Positions 40,242 to 49,351 of a stretch of 64,000 bases of DNA are shown piece after piece. The notes beneath the pieces were generated by a model, which did no database searches, was not told where the DNA came from, and saw only the letters and a program-made list of their open reading frames with translations. Within the stretch, counting starts at the first letter, position 1. Every line of letters begins with the position of its first letter. Source of the DNA: Pelagimonas sp. (GTDB lineage: Bacteria > Pseudomonadota > Alphaproteobacteria > Rhodobacterales > Rhodobacteraceae); assembly GCA_025210345.1 (NCBI GenBank), contig JAOARX010000023.1, forward strand, positions 62,001-126,000, given 5' to 3'. Position numbers and translations under genes: made by a program.

Positions 40242-40556
40242 ATGACCCGTTATATTGCGTTCCTCGCGCTGGCTGTTCTGGTGGCCTGCCAGCCCGATGG
40301 GGATCCGGACACAGAGGCGAAGCAGCTTGAGCAAAGCTGTGCAGCGGCCGGTGGCAAGATAATCCACGCGTTTGGTGGCCTGTCCTGTAGCATGCCAACC
40401 AAGGACGCGGGCAAAGCCTGTACCGACACCTTCGATTGCGAGGGCATGTGCCTGGGCGACGCACAGACCGGCGGCCAGTGTTCGCAATACACCGATATGC
40501 TGGGCTGCCATTCGATCCTTGAAAAGGGTGAGGCCATGGAAATCTGCATCGACTAG
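40242..40556 (+). CDS. small cysteine-rich lipoprotein, 104 aa
   Basis: Unknown function. The ATG at 40242 follows CAGGAG. The signal has a lipobox LVAC, so Cys17 should be lipidated. The mature part has seven more cysteines (SCAAAGG, LSCSMPT, ACTDTFDCEGMC, QCSQY, GCHS, EICID), which suggests several disulfides and periplasmic exposure. The spacing CTDTFDCEGMC resembles small secreted inhibitor or binding domains. It sits between the purC terminator and purS and is not obviously linked to purines. Confidence 0.8.
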   Translation: MTRYIAFLALAVLVACQPDGDPDTEAKQLEQSCAAAGGKIIHAFGGLSCSMPTKDAGKACTDTFDCEGMCLGDAQTGGQCSQYTDMLGCHSILEKGEAMEICID

Positions 40557-40710
40557 GGTCTGGATGCATTCCTCCTGCCCCTGGGCCCGCGTGGCTGCGC
40601 GTGGGGCCATTTGTCCGGCGTGCAAACACGATTCACTCTTGCAATTTTGGCCCTGTTGGGGTTCTTCGCGGCCAACGAGTATCACAATCTCCCATCGAAA
40701 GGACCGGGTC

Positions 40711-40941
40711 ATGAAAGTTCGTGTGCATGTCATGCTGAAACAAGGTGTTCTGGATCCGCAGGGCGAAGCCGTGCGTCACGCGCTGGGTGCGCTTGGGTTT
40801 GAGGGGGTTGGCTCGGTGCGTCAGGGCAAGGTGATTGAGCTGGAGCTGGCCGATGGCACCACCGACGCGCAGATCACCGAAATGTGCGAAAAGCTGCTGG
40901 CCAACACCGTGATCGAAAGCTACCGCATCGAGCATCTCTGA
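40711..40941 (+). CDS. purS: FGAM synthase subunit PurS
   Basis: A 76-residue PurS: MKVRVHVMLKQGVLDPQG, AVRHALGALGF and GKVIELEL are the family core. PurS bridges PurL and PurQ in the formylglycinamidine-synthase complex. Normally it is directly followed by purQ; here an alcohol dehydrogenase gene of 1 kb intervenes. purL is not in the window. Confidence 0.96.
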   Translation: MKVRVHVMLKQGVLDPQGEAVRHALGALGFEGVGSVRQGKVIELELADGTTDAQITEMCEKLLANTVIESYRIEHL

Positions 40942-40973
40942 TCGTCCCATAGGGCCAGCCCCAAGGAGAGCCG

Positions 40974-42017
40974 ATGAAAGCCGCAGTGCTGCGCAACTGG
41001 CGCGAAGATCTCAGAATTGAAACCGTCGCCGATCCGGACTGTCCGGCGGATGGGGTGGTTCTGCGTCTTCTGGCGACCGGGATATGCCGCAGCGACTGGC
41101 ATGTCTGGGAAGGGGCGGATCCCGACGTCGAGCTGCCCCATATCCCCGGTCATGAGTTCTGCGGCGAAGTTGTTGCGGTTGGCCGCGATGTGCGCCGCTG
41201 GAAGACGGGCGACCGGGTGATCGCCCCCTTTATTCTGGCCTGCGGATCTTGTCCCGACTGCGCGCAGGGGCACCAGACGGTCTGTTCCAGCCAGGTCTTG
41301 CCGGGCTTTACCTGTTCCGGTGCGTTTGCGGAATATGTGGCGGTGCCCTTCGCGGATGAAAACCTTGCGCTCTTGCCGGAGATGATCTCGCCCGAGCTGG
41401 CCGCGGCCTTTGGCTGTCGCGTCACCACCGCGTGGCAGGCTTTGACCGGGCGCGCGGCGTTGCGCCCGGGGGAATGGCTGGCGGTGTTTGGCTGTGGCGG
41501 CGTGGGCCTGTCGGCCATGCTGTTGGGGCATGCCCTTGGGGCGCGGGTGGTTGTGGTCGATGTGGTCGATGAGAAACTGACCCATGCCAAGGGCCTGGGT
41601 GCGGATGCGATCGTAAATGCCGCGCAGATTGACGCCGCGCAGGCCGTGCGCGAGATCACCGGCGGGGGCGCGCATCTGGCGCTTGAGGCGCTGGGTATCC
41701 AAATCACAACCGAAGCCGCCATGCGCAGCCTGCGCAAGCTGGGCCGCATGGTGCAGGTCGGCATGCCCGCGGGCGAACACACGCAGATGACCCTGCCTTG
41801 GGATGTGGTCTATTCCGGCCAATTGGCCATTTACGGCACCCGTGGCATGCCCGCGCATCGCTATCCCAGCCTGTTCAATCTTGTCGAGGGCGGTCAGCTT
41901 GATTTGACCCCCTTGATTGCGCGCCGCGTCGCGCTGTCAGATGTGACACGCGAACTGGCCGTTTTTAATCATGCGGCGCCCCCGGGTGTGGCTGTTATCA
42001 CCGATTTCACCTCGTGA
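40974..42017 (+). CDS. zinc-dependent alcohol dehydrogenase family protein
   Basis: A medium-chain dehydrogenase of 347 residues. The catalytic zinc site is seen in [10 protein letters not shown] and GHEFCGEV, the structural zinc cysteines in [18 protein letters not shown], and the NAD site in [13 protein letters not shown]. An AAGGAG ribosome site precedes the ATG. It sits between purS (32 bp upstream) and purQ (20 bp downstream) on the same strand, splitting a pair that is usually adjacent. The likely reaction is oxidation of an alcohol or reduction of an aldehyde; the substrate is unknown. Confidence 0.92.
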   Translation: MKAAVLRNWREDLRIETVADPDCPADGVVLRLLATGICRSDWHVWEGADPDVELPHIPGHEFCGEVVAVGRDVRRWKTGDRVIAPFILACGSCPDCAQGHQTVCSSQVLPGFTCSGAFAEYVAVPFADENLALLPEMISPELAAAFGCRVTTAWQALTGRAALRPGEWLAVFGCGGVGLSAMLLGHALGARVVVVDVVDEKLTHAKGLGADAIVNAAQIDAAQAVREITGGGAHLALEALGIQITTEAAMRSLRKLGRMVQVGMPAGEHTQMTLPWDVVYSGQLAIYGTRGMPAHRYPSLFNLVEGGQLDLTPLIARRVALSDVTRELAVFNHAAPPGVAVITDFTS

Positions 42018-42037
42018 GACCTCAGAAAGGACTGACC

Positions 42038-42706
42038 ATGAAAGCTGCCGTCATCGTATTTCCCGGCTCGAACTGTGACCGAGACATGGCCGTCGCCTTT
42101 GAACAGGCCGGTCTTCAGGTTGACATGGTCTGGCACAAAGACACTGCACTGCCTCAAGGTGTTGATATCGTTGGTGTTCCGGGCGGATTTTCCTTTGGTG
42201 ACTACCTGCGTTGCGGCGCGATTGCCGCCAATGCACCGATCGTGAACGAGGTCAAGGCCCACGCGGATCGCGGTGGCTATGTTCTGGGCGTGTGCAATGG
42301 TTTTCAGGTGCTGACTGAAACCGGCCTGCTGCCCGGGGCGCTGTTGCGCAATGCGGGGCTGAAATACATCTGCCGCACCGTTGGTCTTAAGGTCGAAAAT
42401 GGGGAAAGCGTTTATACCACGGGCTATGGCGCCGGCACCGAGATCGCGCTGCCCATCGCGCATCACGACGGCAACTATTTCGCGGATGATGAAACCCTGA
42501 ACCGGCTTGAGGGCGAAGGGCGCGTGGCCTTCCGCTATACGGACAACCCCAATGGCTCGGCCCGCGATATCGCTGGCATCCTGTCGGGCAATGCGCGTGT
42601 GTTGGGGATGATGCCCCACCCGGAACGTGCGTCGGAATCCGCTCATGGCAACGAAGACGGTGCGCGTCTTTTCGCCCATCTGACCGAGGCCCTGACCCAA
42701 GCCTGA
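42038..42706 (+). CDS. purQ: FGAM synthase glutaminase subunit PurQ
   Basis: A protein of 222 residues. The class I glutaminase triad is visible: Cys in [10 protein letters not shown], and the His and Glu in [10 protein letters not shown]. The N-terminus [15 protein letters not shown] is diagnostic. It supplies ammonia to PurL. The ATG at 42038 follows AAAGGA; a GTG eight codons upstream overlaps the dehydrogenase gene and is unlikely. Confidence 0.97.
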   Translation: MKAAVIVFPGSNCDRDMAVAFEQAGLQVDMVWHKDTALPQGVDIVGVPGGFSFGDYLRCGAIAANAPIVNEVKAHADRGGYVLGVCNGFQVLTETGLLPGALLRNAGLKYICRTVGLKVENGESVYTTGYGAGTEIALPIAHHDGNYFADDETLNRLEGEGRVAFRYTDNPNGSARDIAGILSGNARVLGMMPHPERASESAHGNEDGARLFAHLTEALTQA

Positions 42707-42743
42707 CTTGAGCCTTTGAGCAGGCAGGCCTATCCTGTCTGTG

Positions 42744-44516
42744 ATGGTTCAAGTATCTACGACGTCTGACAATAAACGCGAAAGCAATCGCTCGGCCCCG
42801 CTGTCATTGCGGGTCCGTATGGCGTTGTTCATTCTGTTGATTGCGGCGATCGGGACAGCTTGGTTCACCAACCTCATGCTGACCAACCGCTTTACCGAAA
42901 CAACGCGCAACCGCGCCGAGCTTCGGTTGGCGCTCTATTCCGGCAACCTGGTTTCGGAACTGCGCCGCAATGCCATCGTGCCCCAGCTGTTGGCGCGTGA
43001 CCCGGCGTTGATCGGTGCGCTGAATTCCGAAGACTACACCCAAAGCTCGCAACGCCTGATTTCCTTTGTCGATGAAATTGGCGCGGCCTCACTGGTTCTG
43101 CTGGACCACGAAGGCAGGACCGTCGCGGCCACGGATCGCGCGCGTTTGGGGGAAAACCACCGCTCGACCGGCTATTTCGTCGATGCGCTGCGCTCCAATA
43201 CCACGGTTTTCAGCGCCACGGAAAAAGAAACCGGCGGCTATAGTTTTGCCTATTCGCGCCGCATGGAAAGCCCCGGCGATCCCGTCGGTGTGATCGTGGT
43301 CGAGGTCGATCTGGCCAAGTTCGAACGCGCCTGGGCCGGCATTTCAGATGCGGTGATGGTCAGCGATTCCGAGGGGCGGATCATTCTTGCAACGGAACCG
43401 CGCTGGCGCGGTCTGGACATGGAAACCGCCCTGCAACAGCAACCTGCCGCCAGCGCCATTGAGCGCGCGATCCGCGCCACCGCCGATTGGACCGCACAAG
43501 AGGCCGACACCTATCTACGGGGCGAGGCGGTGATGCGCATTGACGGGCGCATCCCTTTTCGCGGTTGGACCCTGTCGACCTTCACCACCTATGCAAGCGT
43601 GCGCGAACGGGTGAACGCGGTGCTGGCGCTTGAGCTGATGGCCTTTGCCATTCTGGCGGCGCTGGCGTTCTATACATTGTCCCGCAAGACCGCAGTGCGC
43701 ATGGCGCTGTTTGAACGGGAATCCGTCGAGCTGCGCGCCCTGAACGCGCGGCTCCAGCGCGAGATCTCTGAGCGCGAAAGAGTGCAGCAAAACCTTGTGG
43801 TGGCCGAACAATCCCTGGCGCAAAGCTCAAAACTGGCGGCGCTTGGTGAAATGTCGGCGGCGGTCAGCCACGAGCTGAACCAACCCCTGGCCGCGATGAA
43901 AACCTATCTGGCTGGCGCGCGGCTTTTGTTGCGACGCAATCGCCCTGACGAAGCCCTGTCTGCCTTTCACCGGATTGATGACCTGATCGAGCGCATGGGC
44001 GCCATCACCCGGCAGCTGAAATCCTATGCCCGCAAAGGCCAGGATGCCCTGTCCCCGGTGGATATGGCCGATGCGCTGGCCGCAAGCCTGTCGATGATGG
44101 AGCCCCAGTTGAAATCCCGCCGCGTGAAAATCCAAAAGACCCTGCCGGACAGCCCGGTGCGGGTGATGGGCGACCGGATGCGGATTGAACAGGTTCTGGT
44201 CAACCTCTTGCGCAACGCGCTGGACGCCACCAAGTCTGTGGCAGATCCCCAGGTTGAGATCATTCTGGCGGCCGGGGAAACCGCGACACTCAGCGTGCGC
44301 GACAATGGACATGGGATCGAGGACCTGGATGAGCTGTTTGAGCCCTTCTACACCACCAAGCAGCCGGGGGACGGCGTGGGGCTTGGGCTGGCGATTTCAT
44401 CGGGGATCGTCTCTGAACTCGGCGGTCGCCTGACCGCACGAAACGGCGAGGACGGCGGCGCCGTGTTTGACGTCCAGTTGCCAATATTAAACGAAAAAAT
44501 CGAAGCGGCGGAGTAA
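42744..44516 (+). CDS. dctB: C4-dicarboxylate sensor histidine kinase DctB
   Basis: A protein of 590 residues. Two membrane helices (about 24-45 and 293-313) bracket a periplasmic double-PAS (dCache-like) sensor with GRTVAATDRARLGENHRSTGY. The transmitter has the phosphorylated His376 in SAAVSHELNQPLAA and the N, G1 and G2 boxes (NLLRNALDA, DNGHGI, GVGLGLAISS). DctB senses succinate, malate or fumarate with DctD. An ATG at 42744 directly follows an in-frame GTG. dctD begins six bp downstream; no dctPQM genes are in the window. Confidence 0.93.
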   Translation: MVQVSTTSDNKRESNRSAPLSLRVRMALFILLIAAIGTAWFTNLMLTNRFTETTRNRAELRLALYSGNLVSELRRNAIVPQLLARDPALIGALNSEDYTQSSQRLISFVDEIGAASLVLLDHEGRTVAATDRARLGENHRSTGYFVDALRSNTTVFSATEKETGGYSFAYSRRMESPGDPVGVIVVEVDLAKFERAWAGISDAVMVSDSEGRIILATEPRWRGLDMETALQQQPAASAIERAIRATADWTAQEADTYLRGEAVMRIDGRIPFRGWTLSTFTTYASVRERVNAVLALELMAFAILAALAFYTLSRKTAVRMALFERESVELRALNARLQREISERERVQQNLVVAEQSLAQSSKLAALGEMSAAVSHELNQPLAAMKTYLAGARLLLRRNRPDEALSAFHRIDDLIERMGAITRQLKSYARKGQDALSPVDMADALAASLSMMEPQLKSRRVKIQKTLPDSPVRVMGDRMRIEQVLVNLLRNALDATKSVADPQVEIILAAGETATLSVRDNGHGIEDLDELFEPFYTTKQPGDGVGLGLAISSGIVSELGGRLTARNGEDGGAVFDVQLPILNEKIEAAE

Positions 44517-44522
44517 GATAAA

Positions 44523-45857
44523 ATGGCAAAAGCAATGAAAATCGCCATCGTCGATGACGAGCAGGACATGCGCCAATCGATCAGCCAGTGGCTGGCTTTG
44601 TCGGGCTATGACACGGAAACATTTGCCAGCGCCGAAGAGGCGCTTGGCTCTGTTGGCGCCGATTATCCGGGGATTGTGATCTCCGACATCAAAATGCCGG
44701 GGATGGATGGAATTCAGTTGTTGAAAAAGCTGATGGGGGCCGACAGCGGCTTGCCGGTGATCATGATCACGGGGCACGGCGATGTCCCCATTGCCGTCGA
44801 AGCCATGCGCATCGGCGCGTTTGATTTCCTGGAAAAACCCTTCAACCCGGACCGCATGTCGGAACTGGCGAAAAAGGCGACAACAGCCCGCCGTCTGACC
44901 CTTGATACCCGGGCGCTACGTCGCGAGCTGTCCGAGGGCGGACAGATCATGGAAAAACTGATCGGGTCCAGCCCCGTAATGGAGCGCATGCGCGAAGACA
45001 TCCTGGACCTGGGGCAGGCGGATGGCCATGTGCTGATCGAGGGGGAAACCGGCACGGGCAAGACCCTCGTGGCACATGCGATGCATGCGGTTGGTGTGCG
45101 GGGCACCAAGAAATTCGTACTGATTTCCTGCGGTGCCATGGATGAAGACGCGCTGATGAAGCGCCTGTTTGGCCCCATGCAACCCGAAGACACCCGGCTC
45201 CCGGCGATGGAAGAGGCTCGCGGCGGGACATTGGTTCTGGAAGATATCGAAGTGCTCTCGGATGCGGCGCAGGCGCGGCTGCTCTCGGCGATCAATGATC
45301 AGGGCACGCCCCCCGAAACCCGCATCGTGGCCATCTGCAATCTGCAAGACGAAGGCCGCACCTGTGAAAGCACCCTGCGCGCGGATTTGTACTATCGCCT
45401 TGCTGCATTGAAAATCGTGGTGCCGCCCCTGCGCGCCCGCGGAGAGGATATTTTGACATTGTTCACACGCCTGTCCGAACAATTCGCGGATGAATATGGC
45501 TGTGATGCGCCAAAAGTCTCGGCGCAAGAGGCCGCACAGTTGTTGCAGGCCCCCTGGCCTGGAAATGTCCGGCAGTTGATCAATCTGGCCGAACGCGCGG
45601 TGCTTCAATCGCGGCGCGGGCAGGGCACGATTGCTTCGTTGTTGATGGCGGATCACGATCAGATGCAGCCGGTCATGACAACCGAGGGCAAGCCATTGAA
45701 GGAATATGTTGAAGCCTTCGAACGCATGCTGATTGACAACACCATGCGCCGCCACAAGGGATCCATCGCTTCGGTGATGGAAGAACTGTGCCTTCCCCGT
45801 CGAACGCTGAATGAAAAGATGGCCAAATATGGTTTGGCCCGCGCGGATTATCTCTGA
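44523..45857 (+). CDS. dctD: DctD-like response regulator lacking the GAFTGA loop
   Basis: A protein of 444 residues: receiver (1-120, Asp55 in VISDIKMPG), AAA+ domain (about 145-375) and a Fis-type helix-turn-helix (C-terminal EELCLPRRTLNEKM). Walker A GETGTGKT (174-181) is intact. The sigma-54-contacting GAFTGA loop, expected near residue 220, is replaced by FGPMQPEDTRLP, and Walker B reads LVLEDI instead of LFLDEI. It pairs with dctB. By analogy with Rhodobacter capsulatus NtrC, which lacks this loop and works with sigma-70, it may not use sigma-54. Confidence 0.9.
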   Translation: MAKAMKIAIVDDEQDMRQSISQWLALSGYDTETFASAEEALGSVGADYPGIVISDIKMPGMDGIQLLKKLMGADSGLPVIMITGHGDVPIAVEAMRIGAFDFLEKPFNPDRMSELAKKATTARRLTLDTRALRRELSEGGQIMEKLIGSSPVMERMREDILDLGQADGHVLIEGETGTGKTLVAHAMHAVGVRGTKKFVLISCGAMDEDALMKRLFGPMQPEDTRLPAMEEARGGTLVLEDIEVLSDAAQARLLSAINDQGTPPETRIVAICNLQDEGRTCESTLRADLYYRLAALKIVVPPLRARGEDILTLFTRLSEQFADEYGCDAPKVSAQEAAQLLQAPWPGNVRQLINLAERAVLQSRRGQGTIASLLMADHDQMQPVMTTEGKPLKEYVEAFERMLIDNTMRRHKGSIASVMEELCLPRRTLNEKMAKYGLARADYL

Positions 45858-45882
45858 CATCTGCGCCTGCGGCGGGCGGGTT

Positions 45883-45934
45883 GCGAGGGGCCAGCCCCTC
45901 GCGCTCCCCGGGATATTTGCAAAAGGTGAAGGGG
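45883..45934 (+). repeat. extragenic hairpin + GGATATTT repeat, copy A
   Basis: GCGAGGGG, CCAG, CCCCTCGC, then CCCCGGGATATTTGCAAAA and GGTGAAG. The same layout recurs at 45962-46013 (inverted) and 60224-60268. Confidence 0.7.
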
Positions 45935-45961
45935 ATGGGCGCGGTTTTGTTTCTTTGGGGT

Positions 45962-46013
45962 GGAAATATCCTGGGGTGAATGGCGCCGAAGGTTTTAGAG
46001 GGGCAAAGCCCCT
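45962..46013 (-). repeat. extragenic hairpin + GGATATTT repeat, copy B
   Basis: On the minus strand: AGGGGC, TTT, GCCCCT, a 23-base spacer, then CCCCAGGATATTTCC. Inverted relative to copy A, 27 bp away, between dctD and gap. Confidence 0.65.
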
Positions 46014-46049
46014 AAATCATGGCACAAGCGATCCTATCGGTATGCACCA

Positions 46050-46079
46050 AAACAAAGCGCCCGGCACTTGGGCCGGGCA
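46050..46079 (-). terminator. terminator of gap
   Basis: Reading leftward: GCCCGGC, CCAAGT, GCCGGGC, GCTTTGTTTT. It begins 28 bp after the gap stop. Confidence 0.8.
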
Positions 46080-46106
46080 CAATGAGATCAAGTCTGGTCG
46101 GTTTGC

Positions 46107-47111
46107 TTAGTTCAGCAGGCGACCCATGGCCGCGGCGACATCGGCCATACGCGCCGAGAAACCCCATTCATTGTCGTACCACGCCAGAACCCGGACCAGG
46201 CGCTTGCCGGTGACCTTGGTCTGGTCGGGGGCGAAGATCGAGCTTTCGACCGTGTGGTTGAAGTCGATCGAGACCTTGGGTTCAGGATCGTATCCCATCA
46301 CCATGCCCATATGGCCGGCGACGGCTTCGCGGACGACCTCGTTGACGTCGGCGACGCTGACGTCCTTTTTGGCGTAGAATGTCAGGTCAACAGCCGAGAC
46401 ATTTGGAGTGGGCACGCGCACGGCGGATCCGTCCAGTTTGCCCTTGAGGTTCGGCAGGACTTCACCCAGCGCTTTGGCGGCTCCGGTCGAGGTGGGGATC
46501 ATCGCCATGGCGGCCGCGCGGGCGCGGTACAGGTCCTTGTGGCGGCGGTCCAGCGTCGGCTGGTCACCGGTGTAGGCGTGGATGGTGGTCATGATGCCGC
46601 TGTCGATGCCGATGGCTTCGTCCAGGACTTTGGCCAGCGGCGCAAGACAGTTGGTGGTGCACGAACCGTTCGAGATCATCGTGTCGCCCTGTTCCAGGTC
46701 GCGGTGGTTCACACCGTATACGATGGTTTTCTGAACGTTCTTGGCAGGGGCCGAGATCAGAACCGATTTCGCGCCACGACCCAGGTGCACGTTTGCCTTT
46801 TCACCGTCGTTGAACTGGCCGGTGCATTCCAGCACGACGTCACAGCCACCCCAGTCCAGCTCGTTGGGTTCGTACGACGACATGACCTCCATCGGGCCGC
46901 GGCCCAGGTCCATGGTGTTGCCGTCGATTTTCACTTCACCCGGAAAGCGGCCATGAACGCTGTCATACCGCAGCAGGTGTGCGTGGGTGTCCAGCGGGCC
47001 CGGGGCGTTGACTTTGACAACCTGAACATCGTTGCGAGCCGATTCAGCAATATGGGCCAGAGTGCAGCGACCGATGCGGCCGAACCCGTTGATGCCAACT
47101 GTGACGGTCAT
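46107..47111 (-). CDS. gap: glyceraldehyde-3-phosphate dehydrogenase
   Basis: A protein of 334 residues. The NAD-binding start VGINGFGRIGRCTL and the active-site SNGSCTTNCLAPL are classic, and the C-terminal WYDNEWGFSARM is present. It catalyses the phosphorylating oxidation of glyceraldehyde-3-phosphate in glycolysis or gluconeogenesis. The gene is monocistronic with a terminator. Three TGTTAGCG-type sites upstream (47202-47266) suggest control by a LacI-family regulator of carbon metabolism. Confidence 0.97.
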   Translation of the reverse strand: MTVTVGINGFGRIGRCTLAHIAESARNDVQVVKVNAPGPLDTHAHLLRYDSVHGRFPGEVKIDGNTMDLGRGPMEVMSSYEPNELDWGGCDVVLECTGQFNDGEKANVHLGRGAKSVLISAPAKNVQKTIVYGVNHRDLEQGDTMISNGSCTTNCLAPLAKVLDEAIGIDSGIMTTIHAYTGDQPTLDRRHKDLYRARAAAMAMIPTSTGAAKALGEVLPNLKGKLDGSAVRVPTPNVSAVDLTFYAKKDVSVADVNEVVREAVAGHMGMVMGYDPEPKVSIDFNHTVESSIFAPDQTKVTGKRLVRVLAWYDNEWGFSARMADVAAAMGRLLN

Positions 47112-47201
47112 GAGCGCGTCTCCTGAAGGTGTTAAGAATTTGTGTTTCCTATAGTAGCCGCTGTGCGGGCTGCCTAGGGTGAAATGTCAGTCGCCATGGG
47201 A

Positions 47202-47266
47202 TGTTAGCGATACCTGTCAATGTGTTAGCGATAAAGAGGTGGAAATCCGCCTTGGTGGCGCTAACG
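47202..47266. promoter_or_regulatory. three TGTTAGCG-type operator sites upstream of gap
   Basis: TGTTAGCGATAC (47202-47213), TGTTAGCGATAA (47223-47234, 21 bp later) and an inverted GTGGCGCTAACG (47255-47266). They approximate the palindrome TGTTAGCGCTAACA that I recall for the alphaproteobacterial LacI-type regulator CceR. They lie between divergent gap and DUF808 genes. Confidence 0.5.
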
Positions 47267-47391
47267 TATTATCAGGAATTTTGAAGGTTTGCGGTAACGC
47301 GCTGCACAGGTCTGGTGGCGCGGGGGAATCGTTTCCCCCTTGCCCTGACCGCGAGCACAGGTAGGGTGCCCCAGACATTTCGGAGGGTGGT

Positions 47392-48348
47392 ATGAGCGGA
47401 CTTCTTGCGCTTTTGGATGATGTGGCGGCAATCGCCAAGGTGGCGGCCGCGTCGGTCGATGATATTGCGACGGCTGCGGCCAAGGCCGGGTCGAAAACCG
47501 CCGGGGTGATCATCGACGATGCCGCGGTGACGCCGAAATATGTGCAGGGGTTTGCCCCCGCGCGCGAATTGCCGATCATCTGGCGGATCGCCCGGGGGTC
47601 GCTGATCAACAAGCTTGTGTTGTTGATGCCAGCCACCTTGCTGATGGCGGCCTTTGCGCCCTGGCTGGTGTGGCCGTTGCTGATCCTTGGGGGCGGCTAT
47701 CTGTGTTTTGAAGGGGCGGAAAAGATCGTACATGCGGTCATGCCCCATGATGAGCACACCCCCGGCCCGGACGGATCACATGATGTCGGCAACCCGGCGC
47801 AGCTGGAAGAGCAAAAGATCAAAGGGGCCATCAAGACAGACTTCATCCTGTCGGCCGAGATCATGGTCATTTCCCTGTCAGCGATCGAAGCGCCAACCTT
47901 TTGGATGCAAGCCGTGACACTGGCGGTTGTCGCCGTGCTGATCACCATGGCTGTCTATGGCGCTGTTGCCGTGATTGTCAAAATGGACGATGTGGGGCTT
48001 TGGATGAACAAAAACGGGGTGACAGGCTTTACCCGCCGTCTGGGCGCCGGGATTGTGCAATTCATGCCCTGGCTTCTTAAGGCGCTGATGATCATCGGCA
48101 CGGCGGCGATGCTGTGGGTTGGCGGGTCGATCATTGTTCACAGCCTGCACGAAATGGGCTGGCATCTGCCCTATGAAACCATCAAGCACTTCGCCCATGA
48201 TTTTGGCGCGGGACATGGTGGGGTGGAATGGTTGCTGACCGCCGGGGCGGATTTCATTCTTGGCCTTGCGGTTGGGCTCGTGTTGATCCCGATTGTGGTC
48301 AAGGTGCTGATCCCACTGTTCGGCGGCAACAAAAGCGCCGCGCACTAG
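47392..48348 (+). CDS. DUF808 (YedI-like) inner membrane protein
   Basis: A protein of 318 residues with the DUF808 start SGLLALLDDVAAIAKVAAASVDDI and the following GVIIDDAAVTPKYVQGF. About seven hydrophobic segments span the rest. Family members are widespread but uncharacterised. A CGGAGGG ribosome site precedes the ATG. It is divergent from gap, and the operator-like sites in between could serve either gene. It ends before a bidirectional terminator at 48426-48457. Confidence 0.9.
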   Translation: MSGLLALLDDVAAIAKVAAASVDDIATAAAKAGSKTAGVIIDDAAVTPKYVQGFAPARELPIIWRIARGSLINKLVLLMPATLLMAAFAPWLVWPLLILGGGYLCFEGAEKIVHAVMPHDEHTPGPDGSHDVGNPAQLEEQKIKGAIKTDFILSAEIMVISLSAIEAPTFWMQAVTLAVVAVLITMAVYGAVAVIVKMDDVGLWMNKNGVTGFTRRLGAGIVQFMPWLLKALMIIGTAAMLWVGGSIIVHSLHEMGWHLPYETIKHFAHDFGAGHGGVEWLLTAGADFILGLAVGLVLIPIVVKVLIPLFGGNKSAAH

Positions 48349-48425
48349 GGTCTTGACCCTAAGCGCATGGACTACGGTGTCATGTAAAAGGGACATGGCA
48401 AAACAGACATGTAAAACAGACACGC

Positions 48426-48457
48426 AAAAGGCGCGCCCCGCGGGACGCGCCTTTTTT
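48426..48457. terminator. bidirectional terminator between DUF808 and ialB-like genes
   Basis: AAAAGGCGCG and CGCGCCTTTTTT arms with a short GC loop; T runs on both strands suit the convergent genes. Confidence 0.85.
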
Positions 48458-48473
48458 AATGGGTAAGCAGAGC

Positions 48474-49127
48474 TTATTGGGTGAGCGCCGACACTTCGTT
48501 GTAGGCGGCGGTGAACCCTGTCAGCGACATTTCAACCTGAACCTTCTGACCGGGGGCCAGCGCCGGAACCAGGGTCAGCGTCGCCTTTGCGCCCGCCTTA
48601 AAGCTGGCGATATCTTGCGCTGTGAACCCAACCTGCGAGATACAGCCGATCTGGCTGCAGAACGAATATTCATACTTGCGGGCATTATTGCCATCGACGG
48701 CAATCGTCAGCTTTTCGCGCAGCGCGGTTTCCAGCGGCACCGCGATGGTGCCCGCGGCTACGGCCTGTCCGCCATTGGCCAGCTTGACGATCTCTGCCTT
48801 TGCGACCGGCGATCCCGCCGCATCCAGCAGCAGTTGCTGCATCTGGCAGATGTCGTCGCGATCTGCCAGCTCGATGCATTCGATCTGCCAATCGCCATGC
48901 GTGGCTTTCAGATAGGTCTGGGGTCCCTGTGGGGCCGCGGCCTCCCCCAGATCAAGCCCATTGCCGGAGGTCTCGGCACCTTCCTGAGTGCCCTCGGGCG
49001 CAGCTTCGGTGGTCGCCTCGGTCGTTTCGGCCTCGGGGGCAGGGGTTTGCGCAGTGGTCTCTTGGGCAAGAGCGGGCGCGGCGCCAAGGGCGGCCATCAA
49101 CGAAATAAGAAGAAGCGGGTTTTTCAT
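48474..49127 (-). CDS. invasion-associated locus B (IalB) family protein
   Basis: A protein of 217 residues. The ATG at 49127 starts a signal peptide ending ALAQ. A low-complexity Thr/Glu/Ala/Pro region (about 23-70) follows, then the IalB domain with HGDWQIECIE, DICQMQQLLLD, VPLETALREKLTIAVDG and YSFCSQIGCISQVGF. The paired cysteines probably form disulfides in the periplasm. The Bartonella homologue affects host-cell invasion; in free-living Rhodobacteraceae the role is unknown. It precedes a 550-bp gene-free stretch in transcription direction. Confidence 0.88.
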   Translation of the reverse strand: MKNPLLLISLMAALGAAPALAQETTAQTPAPEAETTEATTEAAPEGTQEGAETSGNGLDLGEAAAPQGPQTYLKATHGDWQIECIELADRDDICQMQQLLLDAAGSPVAKAEIVKLANGGQAVAAGTIAVPLETALREKLTIAVDGNNARKYEYSFCSQIGCISQVGFTAQDIASFKAGAKATLTLVPALAPGQKVQVEMSLTGFTAAYNEVSALTQ

Positions 49128-49319
49128 GGAAGTCCTCTGAAATCCTGTCGTTTCAAAATTCACCTAACATGGCCGTTGGGCGGTGTCAGGGGTGAAAACA
49201 CTTTGTATGGCCTAGCCCGCGAAAACCTGCCACGCAAGTCAAAGCCATGGCACTTGGTTGCCGAACACCGGCATGCGTACCCTTAGATTCGGGTTGGGGA
49301 TGGTGGACGAGGGGGGCGG

Positions 49320-49351
49320 AAAAAGGAATGGGGCCACGCTGGCCCCATTCC
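49320..49351 (-). terminator. orphan leftward terminator, 11-bp stem
   Basis: Arms 49325-49335 and 49341-49351, T run at 49324-49320 on the minus strand. The nearest gene to its left, the ialB-like gene, starts 193 bp further on, so this is not that gene's terminator. Confidence 0.8.
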
